Shown here: piece by piece, positions 1 to 9,839 of the stretch | Position numbering within the stretch: position 1 is the first letter of the stretch | How the letters are laid out: every line of letters starts with the position of its first letter | Origin: Datisca glomerata | Taxonomy: Eukaryota > Streptophyta > Magnoliopsida > Cucurbitales > Datiscaceae | Direction of reading: 5' to 3' | NCBI GenBank assembly: GCA_003255025.1 | Contig: QANY01008042.1 | Location: 1,090,600-1,154,599 of the forward strand | Length of the DNA: 64,000 bases | The notes under the pieces: generated by a model | What the model saw: only the letters and a program-made list of their open reading frames with translations | What the model was told of the DNA's origin: nothing | Database searches by the model: none | Made by a program: the position numbers and the translations under genes

Positions 1-263
1 CTTATAAAGTTGAGCTCATGCAACATAGAAATGCCTACACCACTCAGAGGAGGCACATTGGGCATGGCGGATCGCATCCCACATTCATCACGTAACGGAA
101 CAAGCAAGGGATGGAGGACTTGATAATACGACTAATCGCTACATTGAAGAAATTGTGTACAAGCACGATTACTTCGCATCGTGCTTGCACATGGGACTAC
201 ATGTACATGAGGGTTGACGACGTTAACGTTGACTACCTGCAAAGTGCAACTCTTACGGCGTAA
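1..263 (+). other. Unassigned, relatively GC-rich edge segment; possible 3' end of a gene
   Basis: This stretch is clearly less AT-rich than what follows and has overlapping open stretches in all three plus frames: one from the window edge to the stop at 121-123, one from 29 to the stop at 215-217, and one from 96 to the stop at 261-263. The second frame ends with residues HDYFASCLHMGLHVHEG and the third with RVDDVNVDYLQSATLTA. I recognise no family in any of them. It could be the terminal exon of a gene lying left of the window or a decayed transposon. No reading can be preferred from this sequence alone. Confidence 0.25.
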
Positions 264-889
264 AATGCATTAGTAGTTGTAACATAAATTGTATATCATC
301 TTTTAATTAACCAAAAAAGCTATATATCAGTTAATTTCTATCTCAAGCTTTGAATGTGGTTCTTTTTGCCCTTCATGTTAGGATTTTTTTGTTATTAAAC
401 AATTTGATAATGATTAAAAATGATGGTCGCACAATTTTGTGTTATATTTACCATGCCCCTTAAAATTTATAATGTAACTTTGATAAAAGAAAATTATCGC
501 ATAATTTTGTGTTAGATGGGCAATTATATATTTGATTTGTGTCAGTCACATTTTTATTATTTTATTTATTCTTTAATTGCGAATTCACTATCCAAAAAGT
601 TATTTTGACTCATGTTACAAAGCCATTGATTGAAGAGCAAAACACTTGTTCGATTCCCAATCCAAATCTCAAGATTGGTGGAACTAAGAAAGTTTTGTCT
701 ATAACAACAGAGATGTCCCCCCCACAACCTTTCTCACTTGGATTAATATTGAGTTCATCATCCTATGCTTTGATCTATTATTCTAGGCAACATAAGAATG
801 AGTCAATGACATGCTTAATGTAAAATACATGATACTGATAGCATGAATATTTAATCATCTCCGGTGTTCCTCAAAAGAAAAGGAAAGTG
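264..889. other. AT-rich intergenic DNA
   Basis: I see no supported gene here. A 94-codon open frame at 539-823 is low-complexity at its start and resembles no family I know. The segment probably contains the downstream flank of the minus-strand tRNA gene. Confidence 0.6.
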
Positions 890-894
890 AAAAA
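890..894 (-). terminator. Pol III terminator of tRNA-Ala
   Basis: Five consecutive A residues on the plus strand read as TTTTT on the minus strand, starting four bases beyond the 3' end of the tRNA gene. This is the standard RNA polymerase III stop signal. Confidence 0.8.
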
Positions 895-898
895 GAAG

Positions 899-971
899 TG
901 GAGATGCGGGGTATCGAACCCCGTACCTCTCACATGCAAAGCGAGCGCTCTACCGTTTGAGCTACATCCCC
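899..971 (-). tRNA. tRNA-Ala (anticodon UGC)
   Basis: A 73-nt intronless cloverleaf reads on the minus strand from GGGGATGTAGCTC to CATCTCCA. The acceptor stem pairs GGGGATG with CATCTCC and contains a G3-U70 wobble, the universal alanine identity element. The anticodon loop is TTTGCAT, giving anticodon TGC. The T arm is CGGGG-TTCGATA-CCCCG and supplies the B box. The A box (TAGCTCAAACGG) has AA where AG is usual in the D loop. A CAA motif lies a few bases upstream and T5 lies just downstream, so both plant Pol III signals are present. No CCA is encoded, as expected for a nuclear gene. Confidence 0.97.
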
Positions 972-1218
972 ATTTGTTATTGTGTGTTCTACAAAAATAA
1001 CTTAATGAAAAAATATTCAACACTGGTGATGATGTTAAAGAGGTGCAAAAGTTTGTCGAGTTGTGTTTGAGCAGCAGATGGCCACATGACGCGCAAGAGA
1101 CACATAACATTGATGGGGTTATCCGCCCAACCCAATTTATGAGTCAGTCATATAAGGCTTTGTATGGAAACATAGTTTCTATCGAACTAACCTTATAATT
1201 TCTATGCCAAAACTCCCT

Positions 1219-1227
1219 TATATATAT
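1219..1227 (+). promoter_or_regulatory. TATA box of the acyl carrier protein gene
   Basis: A run of alternating TA lies about 120 bp upstream of the ATG at 1349, after the C-rich word AACTCCC. This would give a 5' leader of about 90 nt. Inferred from position and composition only. Confidence 0.5.
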
Positions 1228-1348
1228 TGACAATACATTCAATTCAGTTTCTGCATTAGTAACACTTAATTAAACCACTTCACTACCGGTTCTTATTCTG
1301 TCCAAATATTATCTTTTGTACGACACAACCTTGTTAAAATAATTAATT

Positions 1349-2292
1349 ATGGCTTCCTTTGTTTCAATTTCATCATCTGCTTTGGCCACCCTTCCTTCCA
1401 ATACCCACATCAGAGCCACCTCTACTTTCCAGCTTAACAGCCTACCAACCTTAGTAAGCAGCTGATCGTAACTCTTCCATACTTGTTTTTCTTTCTCTTA
1501 GAAGGTAGAGAACATAGGGAAAAAAGTAGTACAAGACTCGAATGAGAAATGAAATAGATCGAATGGCCCAAATCGAAACAGTTGGGCAGTTTATAAGTGA
1601 ACAAGACTAATGTTGTGGTTATTTTTTCTATGGATGCGAGCAGGGATCGGGTCAAATCTTAAGTGGGCTAAAACTAAATCCTAATATACAAATTTCAAAG
1701 GCATCAAGAAGGGCAGCATCACCAGTCGTCCCCAGTTGCTTCAAGACTACAATTTCATGCTCCATTGTATATAATTACTTGAGTGTTTTTAATACATTGA
1801 TGAATTACTATAAATTGTTTAATTAAGGTACGTAGTTGAATTAACATATTTAATTATATTTAATTTGTTTGCTATATATTATGCAGGCTCAACCAGAAAC
1901 GCTGGAAACGGTGCAAGGGATAATAGCTAAGCAACTATCCATTGATCAAAGCACTGTGTCACCTCATACCAAGTTTGCCGATCTGGGTGCTGATTCCCTT
2001 GACACTGTACGTACTTCCATCTTATGAATATGAATCGTCCTTGTGAATATATAAAATAAAAACGCGCAGCCAAAGTTCAATTCTTCTTCTTCCTCTTTTT
2101 CTTTTTTCTTTTTGGGTTGTCATTAATTAATTAGCTGCATATAATGATATACATGCGTGCCTACAGGTTGAAATAATGATGGCATTGGAAGAGAAATTCG
2201 GAGTGTCAATTGGAGAAGGTGGAGCGGAGAACATTTCAACCGTGCAAGACGCGGCCGATCTAATTGAGAAGGTGAAGGTAGCCCCCACTTAG
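1349..2292 (+). CDS. ACP: Plastid acyl carrier protein, four exons
   Basis: Exons: 1349-1453, 1701-1766, 1887-2006 and 2167-2292. All introns are GT-AG and phase 0, giving 138 residues, the usual length of a plant plastid ACP precursor. Exons 1 and 2 encode a Ser/Thr/Arg-rich transit peptide with SRRAASPVV in its second part and ISCS near the likely cleavage site. Exon 3 begins [19 protein letters not shown] and carries the phosphopantetheine attachment motif GADSLDT, whose serine receives the 4'-phosphopantetheine arm. Exon 4 begins [15 protein letters not shown], the acidic helix II that docks fatty acid synthase enzymes. The protein carries growing acyl chains during type II fatty acid synthesis in the stroma. 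Splitting immediately after GADSLDT is typical of plant ACP genes. Confidence 0.95.
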
Positions 2293-3124
2293 ACGTACCA
2301 TTGGATCAATATCGATTTTTGTTTTTGTTTTCTCAGTACTCCAAAAGCAACCTAGCTAGTTACTGAATCATTGTACCCATTATTTATGTTTGAAGAAGTG
2401 ATTTTATTATGAATCCATGTCCAACTTTCATGCCTTCCCTCGTAATTTTGTTTTGTCATGTGAGACGTCGAACTACTACGTCGATAATATATATATATAT
2501 ATATANATTGTAGAAATAATGTGAACAATTTGATCGTTTTCCACTTTGTTCTTAATAATCTTGAAGCCAGCCATGCATGATTTTCTTCTTTCTTCCATCA
2601 ATACAGCTACAATTAATAATGCTGGTTCATTTACATGAAACTAAGGAGATGCTCACTGCTCCCAACAAGTAATTAACAATGATTTAAGCCAAAATAATTA
2701 AATCCATATATATGTACAAATTCAAAAACCCTCCATATATATAAAACTGAACATGTCAATCATTAGTTAATAAGTTAATTAATTTAAGAGTTTATTTCAA
2801 ACATTTGACACATGACTTGGTCAGATTAAACTTAGTCTATATATTGATTGGTCTAAAATTACTCAATAATAATATAAAACATATTATATATTGACAAATA
2901 TTCATAATTAATACATACAATTATATATGAATCTCTCCTGAAGGTTCTCTTTCTCTAATAGATAAGATAGTAATGTATATGCAGGGAAGAAGAGTAAATG
3001 AAATTGTTTGATTGCCGATTGATTCTTCAACGCGAAATCTATCTCAACGATCCAAAGCTGTTATCACTATCCTGCAAATTTATCACATTCCCATATGAGT
3101 TAGAAGGCCAATACAAACTACATC
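2293..3124. other. AT-rich convergent intergenic region between ACP and the DRM1/ARP gene
   Basis: This holds the 3' flanks of two convergent genes. Apart from the TA microsatellite listed separately I see nothing supported. A 67-codon open frame at 2998-3201 overlaps the end of the minus-strand gene and is probably chance. Confidence 0.6.
2485..2510. repeat. (AT)n microsatellite with an ambiguous base
   Basis: About ten AT units end in an N at 2506, so the tract length is uncertain in the assembly. Confidence 0.9.
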
Positions 3125-3614
3125 TCATAGCCAATTCAAATAATAATACAAAATTACAAAATAAAAATTTATTAACCAATCATAAACAGTCGGACTTGTA
3201 GACTGATGATGAGGTTCCGACGGTTGATCATCGGTTGGCCATCTTCTCCTCGTAAATCTATTAAAATCCCCTCCTGGCGTCCCCGCTGCATACAAGATCA
3301 ACACTCCAAAACATGAGATTTCTCCTGCAGTCGTAGCAGCTATATATATATGTACAAGGAATAGAAGAATACTTACGAGTAAGCGGAGTTCGGGGCGTGG
3401 TTGGGTCGATAGGAGAATCGGGGGCGGATCCATTGATGTCAGAGGGGTTGGAAGATCGAAGAATGGTGATGGCACGAGAGATGGGGACCTCATCGGGTGA
3501 GAGAGGAGGAGAAGGAGAGGCGGAGAAAGAATTGAACTTGCGGAGTTTGCCGAGGCCGGTATCGGGGGTAGGGCCAGCAAGCGTTTCGTCCCATAACTTG
3601 TGAAGGAAACCCAT
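3125..3614 (-). CDS. Dormancy/auxin-associated (DRM1/ARP) family protein, two exons
   Basis: Exon 1 is 3377-3614 and exon 2 is 3125-3285. The 91-nt intron has a strong GTAAGT donor and a TGTATGCAG acceptor, giving 132 residues. The N-terminus MGFLHKLWDETLAGP followed by GLGKLRK is the family signature. A Pro/Thr/Ser-rich middle carries PTTPRTPLT, splicing restores TPGTPGGDF, and SPTVYDW near the end is the conserved C-terminal motif. These small, disordered proteins mark dormant or auxin-repressed tissue; their biochemical role is unknown. The start at 3614 is preferred because the conserved block begins there, although the frame stays open upstream to an ATG at 3659. After SPTVYDW the frame runs 16 residues through hydrophobic, AT-rich sequence instead of a conserved end, so the true 3' end may differ. 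Confidence 0.88.
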
Positions 3615-3810
3615 ATTAACTAATTCCTCTGTAACACCCCTAACTTCAGTAATATCCAACGGCTAAATGCGACCTTTGTACGACAGACTGTTACGAAGAG
3701 TAAGTGTTTGGGAGAGGTGGAACGGAACGGAACGAAACGAAAGAGATATAGATTTATTAATTATTAGGAGTAAGAAATAGAAATGATGATTTTAGGGGGT
3801 TCTTACTTGT

Positions 3811-3811
<1 letters not shown>

Positions 3812-3853
<42 letters not shown>
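3812..3853. repeat. (GA)n microsatellite in the 5' flank of the DRM1/ARP gene
   Basis: About 21 AG units lie some 200 bp upstream of the minus-strand start codon. On the coding strand this is a (CT)n tract, common in plant leaders and core promoters. Confidence 0.95.
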
Positions 3854-3855
<2 letters not shown>

Positions 3856-3858
<3 letters not shown>

Positions 3859-4848
3859 TAATGCTTAATTATGAGACGATCGATGGAGAGAGGAAACCGA
3901 TGAGGCGTTGAATAGTGTAGTGTTAGCCTAAATTAACTTTGCGGACTAATATGGCCTTTTGCCTTCAAGCCGTCCGTCATATTTTATTTATAGTAGGTCA
4001 AATTGAAGTTTGATTTGGATAATTTAAATATATATTGTAAGGATAAATATGGTGTGAGGACGAACTACTTTTTATCTCCAAATGATATTTGTAACTAATT
4101 AATACAATTTTGTCTATAATAATTATATGTAACAAATAAATTTTTGTCTCTAATAATTTAGATTAAAAAAACTGTTATTGTGAAACCAAAAGGGTTTCGT
4201 ATCTCAAACAATGTCTTTCACTGTATTTTATGAAATATTCTAAAGTTAATTGAAAAGATATGTTCCGGTCGAGCACTCTCTCTTATTTTTCGTCTTACCA
4301 AACAAAAAGCCATATTTTCTTTCTAAGGGGCCATAAGCAAGCGGATAAGCCGGACCATGCTACCAACTACTCTCAGCTAATGATCTAACTGTTTATGTTG
4401 ACTGTACATTATTTGCATTTAGTTCTCTCACTTCAGTGAAAGAATCACAACATAGATAATTATTGGGTTTCCAATCAGAGATTCAAGGTATAGCAATAAA
4501 TAGTTCTTACAGGGGACCGTTGGCACTTTATTAAAGAATAATAAAAAAAATCAATTATAAAATTCTCAAAGACAATATTTCTTCATGAATAGTGTTAACA
4601 AAACTGTTGTGTAAAAGTGTTAACAAAACCACATGTCATTAAAATTTGATAATACATATTTTAATCATGCTCGAGCCTAAACAAAATATTTTCCATGCAA
4701 TTCAAACAATCTTGTTGTGGGTCAAATTGTCGTTGCTGCTCGTTGATTGTAGACATAATTATCTTTTCTTCGGGACAATGAGAAGATGTAAAATCATAAT
4801 TTCATTCTATATATTATCATTGTCATTGTGTATGTTTTGTGAATGAGA
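3856..4848. other. AT-rich intergenic DNA
   Basis: This begins with the probable promoter of the minus-strand DRM1/ARP gene. I see no other gene or clear repeat. An open frame at 4646-4846 resembles no known family. Confidence 0.5.
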
Positions 4849-5474
4849 TAGGGATGTCAAGCGGTCGCGGTCGCGGTCGGGGTCGGGGTCGGGGTCGGGC
4901 AACTTCCTCACATCTTCATCCCCACTTTAATATTCCAACTACATCCCTGTCACATTCCTCATTTATAGAGGTACGGGTCGGGATTAGAAATCTCCACTAG
5001 GATCGGGTTACCCACATGCGCCCCGTAGATTTTTCATATTTATTTAAGATTGATATTTATGTGTAAAACTTTTCAACGATGACCTTAGACGATGACAGAC
5101 GTAAAGATGACGATAATAAACTAATGGTGACAAAAGAAGCAATGAAGATAATTTATGAGAAAAATATATGAATTATTCTATTTAACAGTTAAAATAGTTA
5201 GTGTAGTGTGAGATTTTAACAAAAATAATATTAGGTTGTGTTGTGACATATAATTTTTTTCAATATAATACAATTTTTTTTAAAAACATGTGTAAAAAAT
5301 AAATGGGACAGGTAACGAGGTGGAGACTATTATATTCATCCTCACCTCATACCCGTGCAGATTTATTTATGATTACTCCATAATCATCTCACCATTTATC
5401 TATCGACCAAAACTTCAATCTATTAGAAGTGGATCTCTGCAAATTTAGAAATCCACTAATAATTTTGACATCCA
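4849..5474. mobile_element. Candidate non-autonomous hAT element
   Basis: The left end TAGGGATGTCAA and the right end TTGACATCC are inverted copies over at least nine bases, about 626 bp apart. The left subterminal region holds repeated GGTCGC/GGTCGG words, and more GGTCGGG/GATCGGG words follow near 4975-5010. A TAGGGATG terminus with GGTCGG subterminal repeats recalls Ac-type hAT elements. No clean 8-bp target duplication is visible, so ends are degraded or slightly misplaced. No coding capacity is seen. Confidence 0.45.
4863..4898. repeat. Hexanucleotide repeat, GGTCGC then GGTCGG units
   Basis: About six near-perfect six-base units, shifting from GGTCGC to GGTCGG, start a few bases inside the left end of the hAT candidate. 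Confidence 0.85.
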
Positions 5475-6440
5475 GATAAGAGAAAGGGAGAAGATAGAAT
5501 ATGATTTTATTTCTTATATTTCATCTTATCCTTTTTTGTTTCGCTAACTACACTGTAATTAATGAGACAAATTAAATAGAGAGTAAAGGAAGATGAGAGA
5601 TGGGAAAGAATTAAGGCCCCAACAATGTAGGGAGTCGGATATTAATAATGGGAGGGAACAACGATACGAGGGAGCGACTAGGTCAAATTGAAAATGTTAT
5701 TGGGCAAGTGAGGTTGGGTCCCACCCCTGACTTTCAATTATGAATTTACACGTCACTGGATAAGATTTACAAGAAACTTTTGGATCTAATCTTACCAAAG
5801 AGTCGCTAGCTGACTAGTGAATGCGTTGTCTGTTTTTACTTGATACTGAATCAAGCTATGTGGGCCGATTACTCTAATACTGTCACGTGACCCAGATGGT
5901 AGGACTTCAACGATGTGGGTTTATCTTTGGGAAATTTGTTTATTTAAATCACATTCATATTTTCTCTAAAATTTAAAAATATTATTCACACCTTTTACAA
6001 TTTTTAAGCGATGACACTTACATCATGAAGTTAGATTTTCTGTTAGAATATTAATAAAAGATAACAATACCCTTAATGGAAACCAAAATCAACTTCAACT
6101 TTTACTTTGATTAAAAAACTTTTATTTTCTTTCATTTTTCACTTTTTCTCTTTCCCGAACAAGTCATAATCCCTGACTCAAAATCAGATCTGAGTTTCTT
6201 GTTCGCTGACGGTTGTCGAGCTCGGTGTTGTGTGCGGTGGAGCTCGTTACTGCGCGTAATTCCCTCCTATTTTGCGATCAATCGGGTACCTTTCTACTAA
6301 CATTTTTTTACGTGATTTTACCCCGTTTCTACAATCTGTTCTTGCCCCTTTTCTGGGTTGATATTGTCTGAGTTTTGTTCTTAATGTCTAGCAGAAATTT
6401 TACCTGCTTCTCTAATTTAATATCAATCTCAATGGTCTTA
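5475..6440. other. Intergenic DNA, no supported gene
   Basis: The segment is AT-rich with a short more GC-rich patch near 6180-6290. Neither strand shows a recognisable coding motif. Confidence 0.5.
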
Positions 6441-8440
6441 TGTAGATACCGTATTTTTTCCGGTCTAATACATTAAATATACATACTTTGTATTTTGGCT
6501 CATATAATAGTCAAAGACTATATGTATAATTTGAAAATTAGTCCAATACTAAAATAAAAAAAGTGGTCCAATGACTAAAAAGTAAAAAGTGAGCAAAAAA
6601 AGACAAACTCTAATTTTGCCTATAAATAGGGGTGATGTATTCACTTAAGGGGCCTATTTGGAGTGTGAGAAAAGGAAGACATTTTTTATAGTGAGAAAGA
6701 GAGGGATTGGAGTGAGAAAGAGAGGTGATTTTAGAGAGAGAAAGAGATTCTACACTTCTATTATTTTCATTTTCTTCCATTCTTTTTTTAAGCTAGCTTA
6801 AATGTCTTGTACATTTGCTCATAATATATTTTGTTCATCTCTCTTCTTCATATTCATGTAGTTGATATCTTTTATTTTTTTCTATACATAAGTTGATTGT
6901 TCATTCTTTATCATTTCTCCTACTTTAAATCTTAATTCTTTAATTTCATGCATTGATGATTTCTTTACAAGTTGAATAATGAGATATTTTTATCATCAAC
7001 TCAATTAATGAGGATGAAGATAAAACTTTTGAGGGGTGAAAAATTAATTCAATGTGAATCAACCCTTTAATGGGTTGAAAGTGTACATTTGATGCAAAGA
7101 TCTCCTAGGATAATTTCTCACACATAACGATGCATAAAATAGAGAGTAAAACCTCTATACAAGATTATGCAAATATCTAAGTTTTGAAATTTTCAATTTT
7201 CCTACAAGTCTTTTTAAAAAATTATGTTTATCATTTTTATGACACTTGTTTGACTAATTATCATCCATGATCATCCTCTTTGCTATTTAATTAGCAACGA
7301 CTAATGATGGAATGAAGGAAAAATGATAATTAGTAGACTAAGTAGTAAAAAAAAATGGACATATTTATGTTAAAAAAAATCTATGATTTTTCATCACTTT
7401 TCTTTCAATTTTTTTATCATTTATTTATTTATTTATTTAATAATAATAATATTATTACTATTATTATTATATCATAATATATTATATTATAAAAAAAATT
7501 AGTTATGTATGCAACAGAGGAAGCTTCCTCTGTTGCAGCTGCAAATCGTGGCTTTGCGCGCGCACACATATATATATATATATATTAATTTCTTTTTCTT
7601 TCTTTTATTACATAGTATTGTTTTTACTTTATGCTTGTATGTATTACTTTTTACGCATGTTTTATATAATCTCAACATTTTATGTTTTCTATAATTTGAC
7701 ATCCTATAACTTTATTTCTATTCTTTTACTTCATTTTTGTTATAATTATTAACATTTATTTTCTTTACATGTTTATTTATTTAGCATTCTTATATCGGCA
7801 CGCTTATAATGTGATTCTTGCATTATTCCCTTATTATTAGAGTTAATGTTCATGTAATGTGTGGATTATAATTTTTACAATTAGATTTAAATTTTGTTAC
7901 TTCCATTATTTAATTTTCACTAAACAAAAGCCGCGACGGATTTTGAGATTTTCGGGTTACCAAACTTCTCGAACTACTGAGGTGAGAAGTCATTCTTGGG
8001 ATATCAAGAATCACTCTAATAATGTTTTGATTTAAAAAGATACAAGAATATAAAAAATAATTTTTCAATGGTCTTTGAACCACCCATTAAAGGTAATTTA
8101 TTTTGTTCATTTTTATGATACAAAATGCTCAAAATGGGACATTCAAAAATGAATTTCTTTAACATTTGCCTTAAAATTAAAATATTGGATAACATTTGAT
8201 TAAATTTAATAACCATTTTATAATGGGTGTTGTGAGGTATTAATACCTTCCCCACATACAAACGACTCCCGAACCAACTGAGTTTTCGTAGACCAAAATT
8301 TTCATCTTAAAAATGGGTGACCAATCACACTCTAAAATGATTGGTGTTGACTACAAATTTTTTTTCCTGCAAAAAATTATTTTTTAAATCATCGTTCCGC
8401 GTCGCGTGCACGTTGCGACACCTTCCCTTGCTCCTGATGA
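6441..8440 (+). mobile_element. Gypsy-type LTR-like relic
   Basis: It begins with TGTAGATACCG, a start common in plant Ty3/gypsy LTRs, and carries a TATAAATAGG box at 6621-6630 followed by GA-rich leader-like sequence. Near its end lie word strings familiar from such LTRs: TTTCGGGTTACC at about 7950, ATGGGTGACCAATCACA at about 8313, and CGTCGCGTGCACGTTGCGAC at about 8400. I find no paired second LTR, primer-binding site or polyprotein. Boundaries are estimates. It could be a solo LTR or a fragment. Confidence 0.45.
7510..7537. repeat. Perfect 28-bp palindrome
   Basis: The left arm TGCAACAGAGGAAG is followed directly by its reverse complement, centred on AAGCTT, with no loop. A second small palindrome GCAGCTGC overlaps its right end. 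It sits between TTA-rich sequence and a CACATATATA tract inside the LTR-like relic. Confidence 0.9.
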
Positions 8441-8613
8441 ATTCACCCAATTGATTGTTCTGTTTATGTGCTTTTATGTAATGGTTATTATACTGGAAGG
8501 TTATGGAGTTGGAAATAAAGAATTTGGTTCTATAATTTTGAAAAGAAGCTTGGTTCTATATTGATAAAGATTTTAATATAGATTATGAATCCTCACGGAG
8601 AGAGAGAGAGACT

Positions 8614-8700
8614 GGCAGTTCGCGTGGTGACTCACAGAGGTGACAGTTCGTGTGATGACTCATGGGGTGGTAGTTCGCGGGGTGACTCACGAGGTGGCAG
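8614..8700. repeat. Degenerate 27-28-bp minisatellite, three copies
   Basis: Units at 8614-8641, 8642-8668 and 8669-8695 follow the pattern G(G/A)(C/T)AGTTCG...GTGACTCA...GGT; a fourth starts at 8696. A short GA run precedes it. One frame through the repeat is open and rich in Gly, Ser, Asp and Arg, but it has no clear start or family. Confidence 0.75.
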
Positions 8701-9839
8701 ATCTCAAGAGATGTCAATGAAATTTTTTCTTTATCTTTCGATGAAGAGGTGAACTCTATCGTTTATAAATCCAAAATTTATCGTAAAAAGCCTATTGACG
8801 TTTACCCCTCTGCATTTTGTGCAATGAAAAGATGAAATCTGAGTTGAAGAAGAAGGATCGTGGGGTTTTTTGAAAGTTAATGAAAGTTTAAGGTAATAAA
8901 CTTAAATTATGAGACATATATAATATGAAACTAAAAAAGAAATAATAAACTGCAATGAAGTTACAATGATATGAATTAAGATAAAGCTTAACTATATGTT
9001 TAAATTCATTTGAATACTTATTTGTATTTTAAGTGGACCGTTTCATTAATTAATTGGTAAAGAAGTTAATCAGGTGGTGTTTACATCAATCCAACTTATT
9101 AATTCAATTTAAAAAATTAAATTTCCCAAAAAGCATTACTGTTGGGAAGATGTGCTTTGCTTAGATTGGATATAAGGTAACATCAAAAAATTGGTCCCCA
9201 GCAAACTGTAACATCAATCCAAGTTTTTCATAGACATTTCGGCACAAAGACTTGTATAAAGTCAATCACGGTGACCGCTGCGTTATTTGATTAGACACAT
9301 ATGACATAACATAAAATGAGTTGAGATGATAATAAAAACTTCTTCAACAAGAATACTCTTAATTATTATCATTGGCCTCAATTTATAGGATACGAATTCC
9401 TGCATCAGAAATCTTTAATGGATCATATTCTAAATTATAAGTTGGAGTTAATTTTAAATATCTAATTCTGAAAATTTATAACTTTAATATGGGTAAGAAT
9501 GCCATCTTTCATTATATGTAAATGGAATTAACATATACCCTCGTTCACTAACGATAACTTCACAATTTACTGCATTATTAATTAATCAAGGAAGGTTATG
9601 TGGTTTCATCAACTTATATTTTAGATTCTCCCATTTGAGTAATAGAAGGGGTCATGTCCTATATGAGTAGTTCGTTTTACTCAGATTAGTTCCCACTACA
9701 AGACAAAAAAGTGAAAAATCAAAAATCAAAAGACTTCACTCTTTTTTTCGACATTTATGAGAAACTGATGTAAGTCGTTGAAATCTAATCTTAACAACTC
9801 ATATAAAAAACATAGAGAAAATTAGGGGATTAAGCTATT
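8701..9839. other. AT-rich intergenic DNA
   Basis: No supported gene. CACTACAAGAC at about 9691 resembles a CACTA-transposon end, but I found no partner terminus. Confidence 0.45.

Noticed and set aside
630..660. GTTCGATTCCC, like a tRNA or SINE B box
   Set aside because: No A box at the right distance and no cloverleaf or SINE tail.
539..823. 94-codon open frame
   Set aside because: AT-rich with no recognisable domain; length is expected by chance in such sequence.
9691..9701. CACTACAAGAC, like the end of a CACTA transposon
   Set aside because: No matching inverted terminus with a 3-bp duplication found downstream or upstream.
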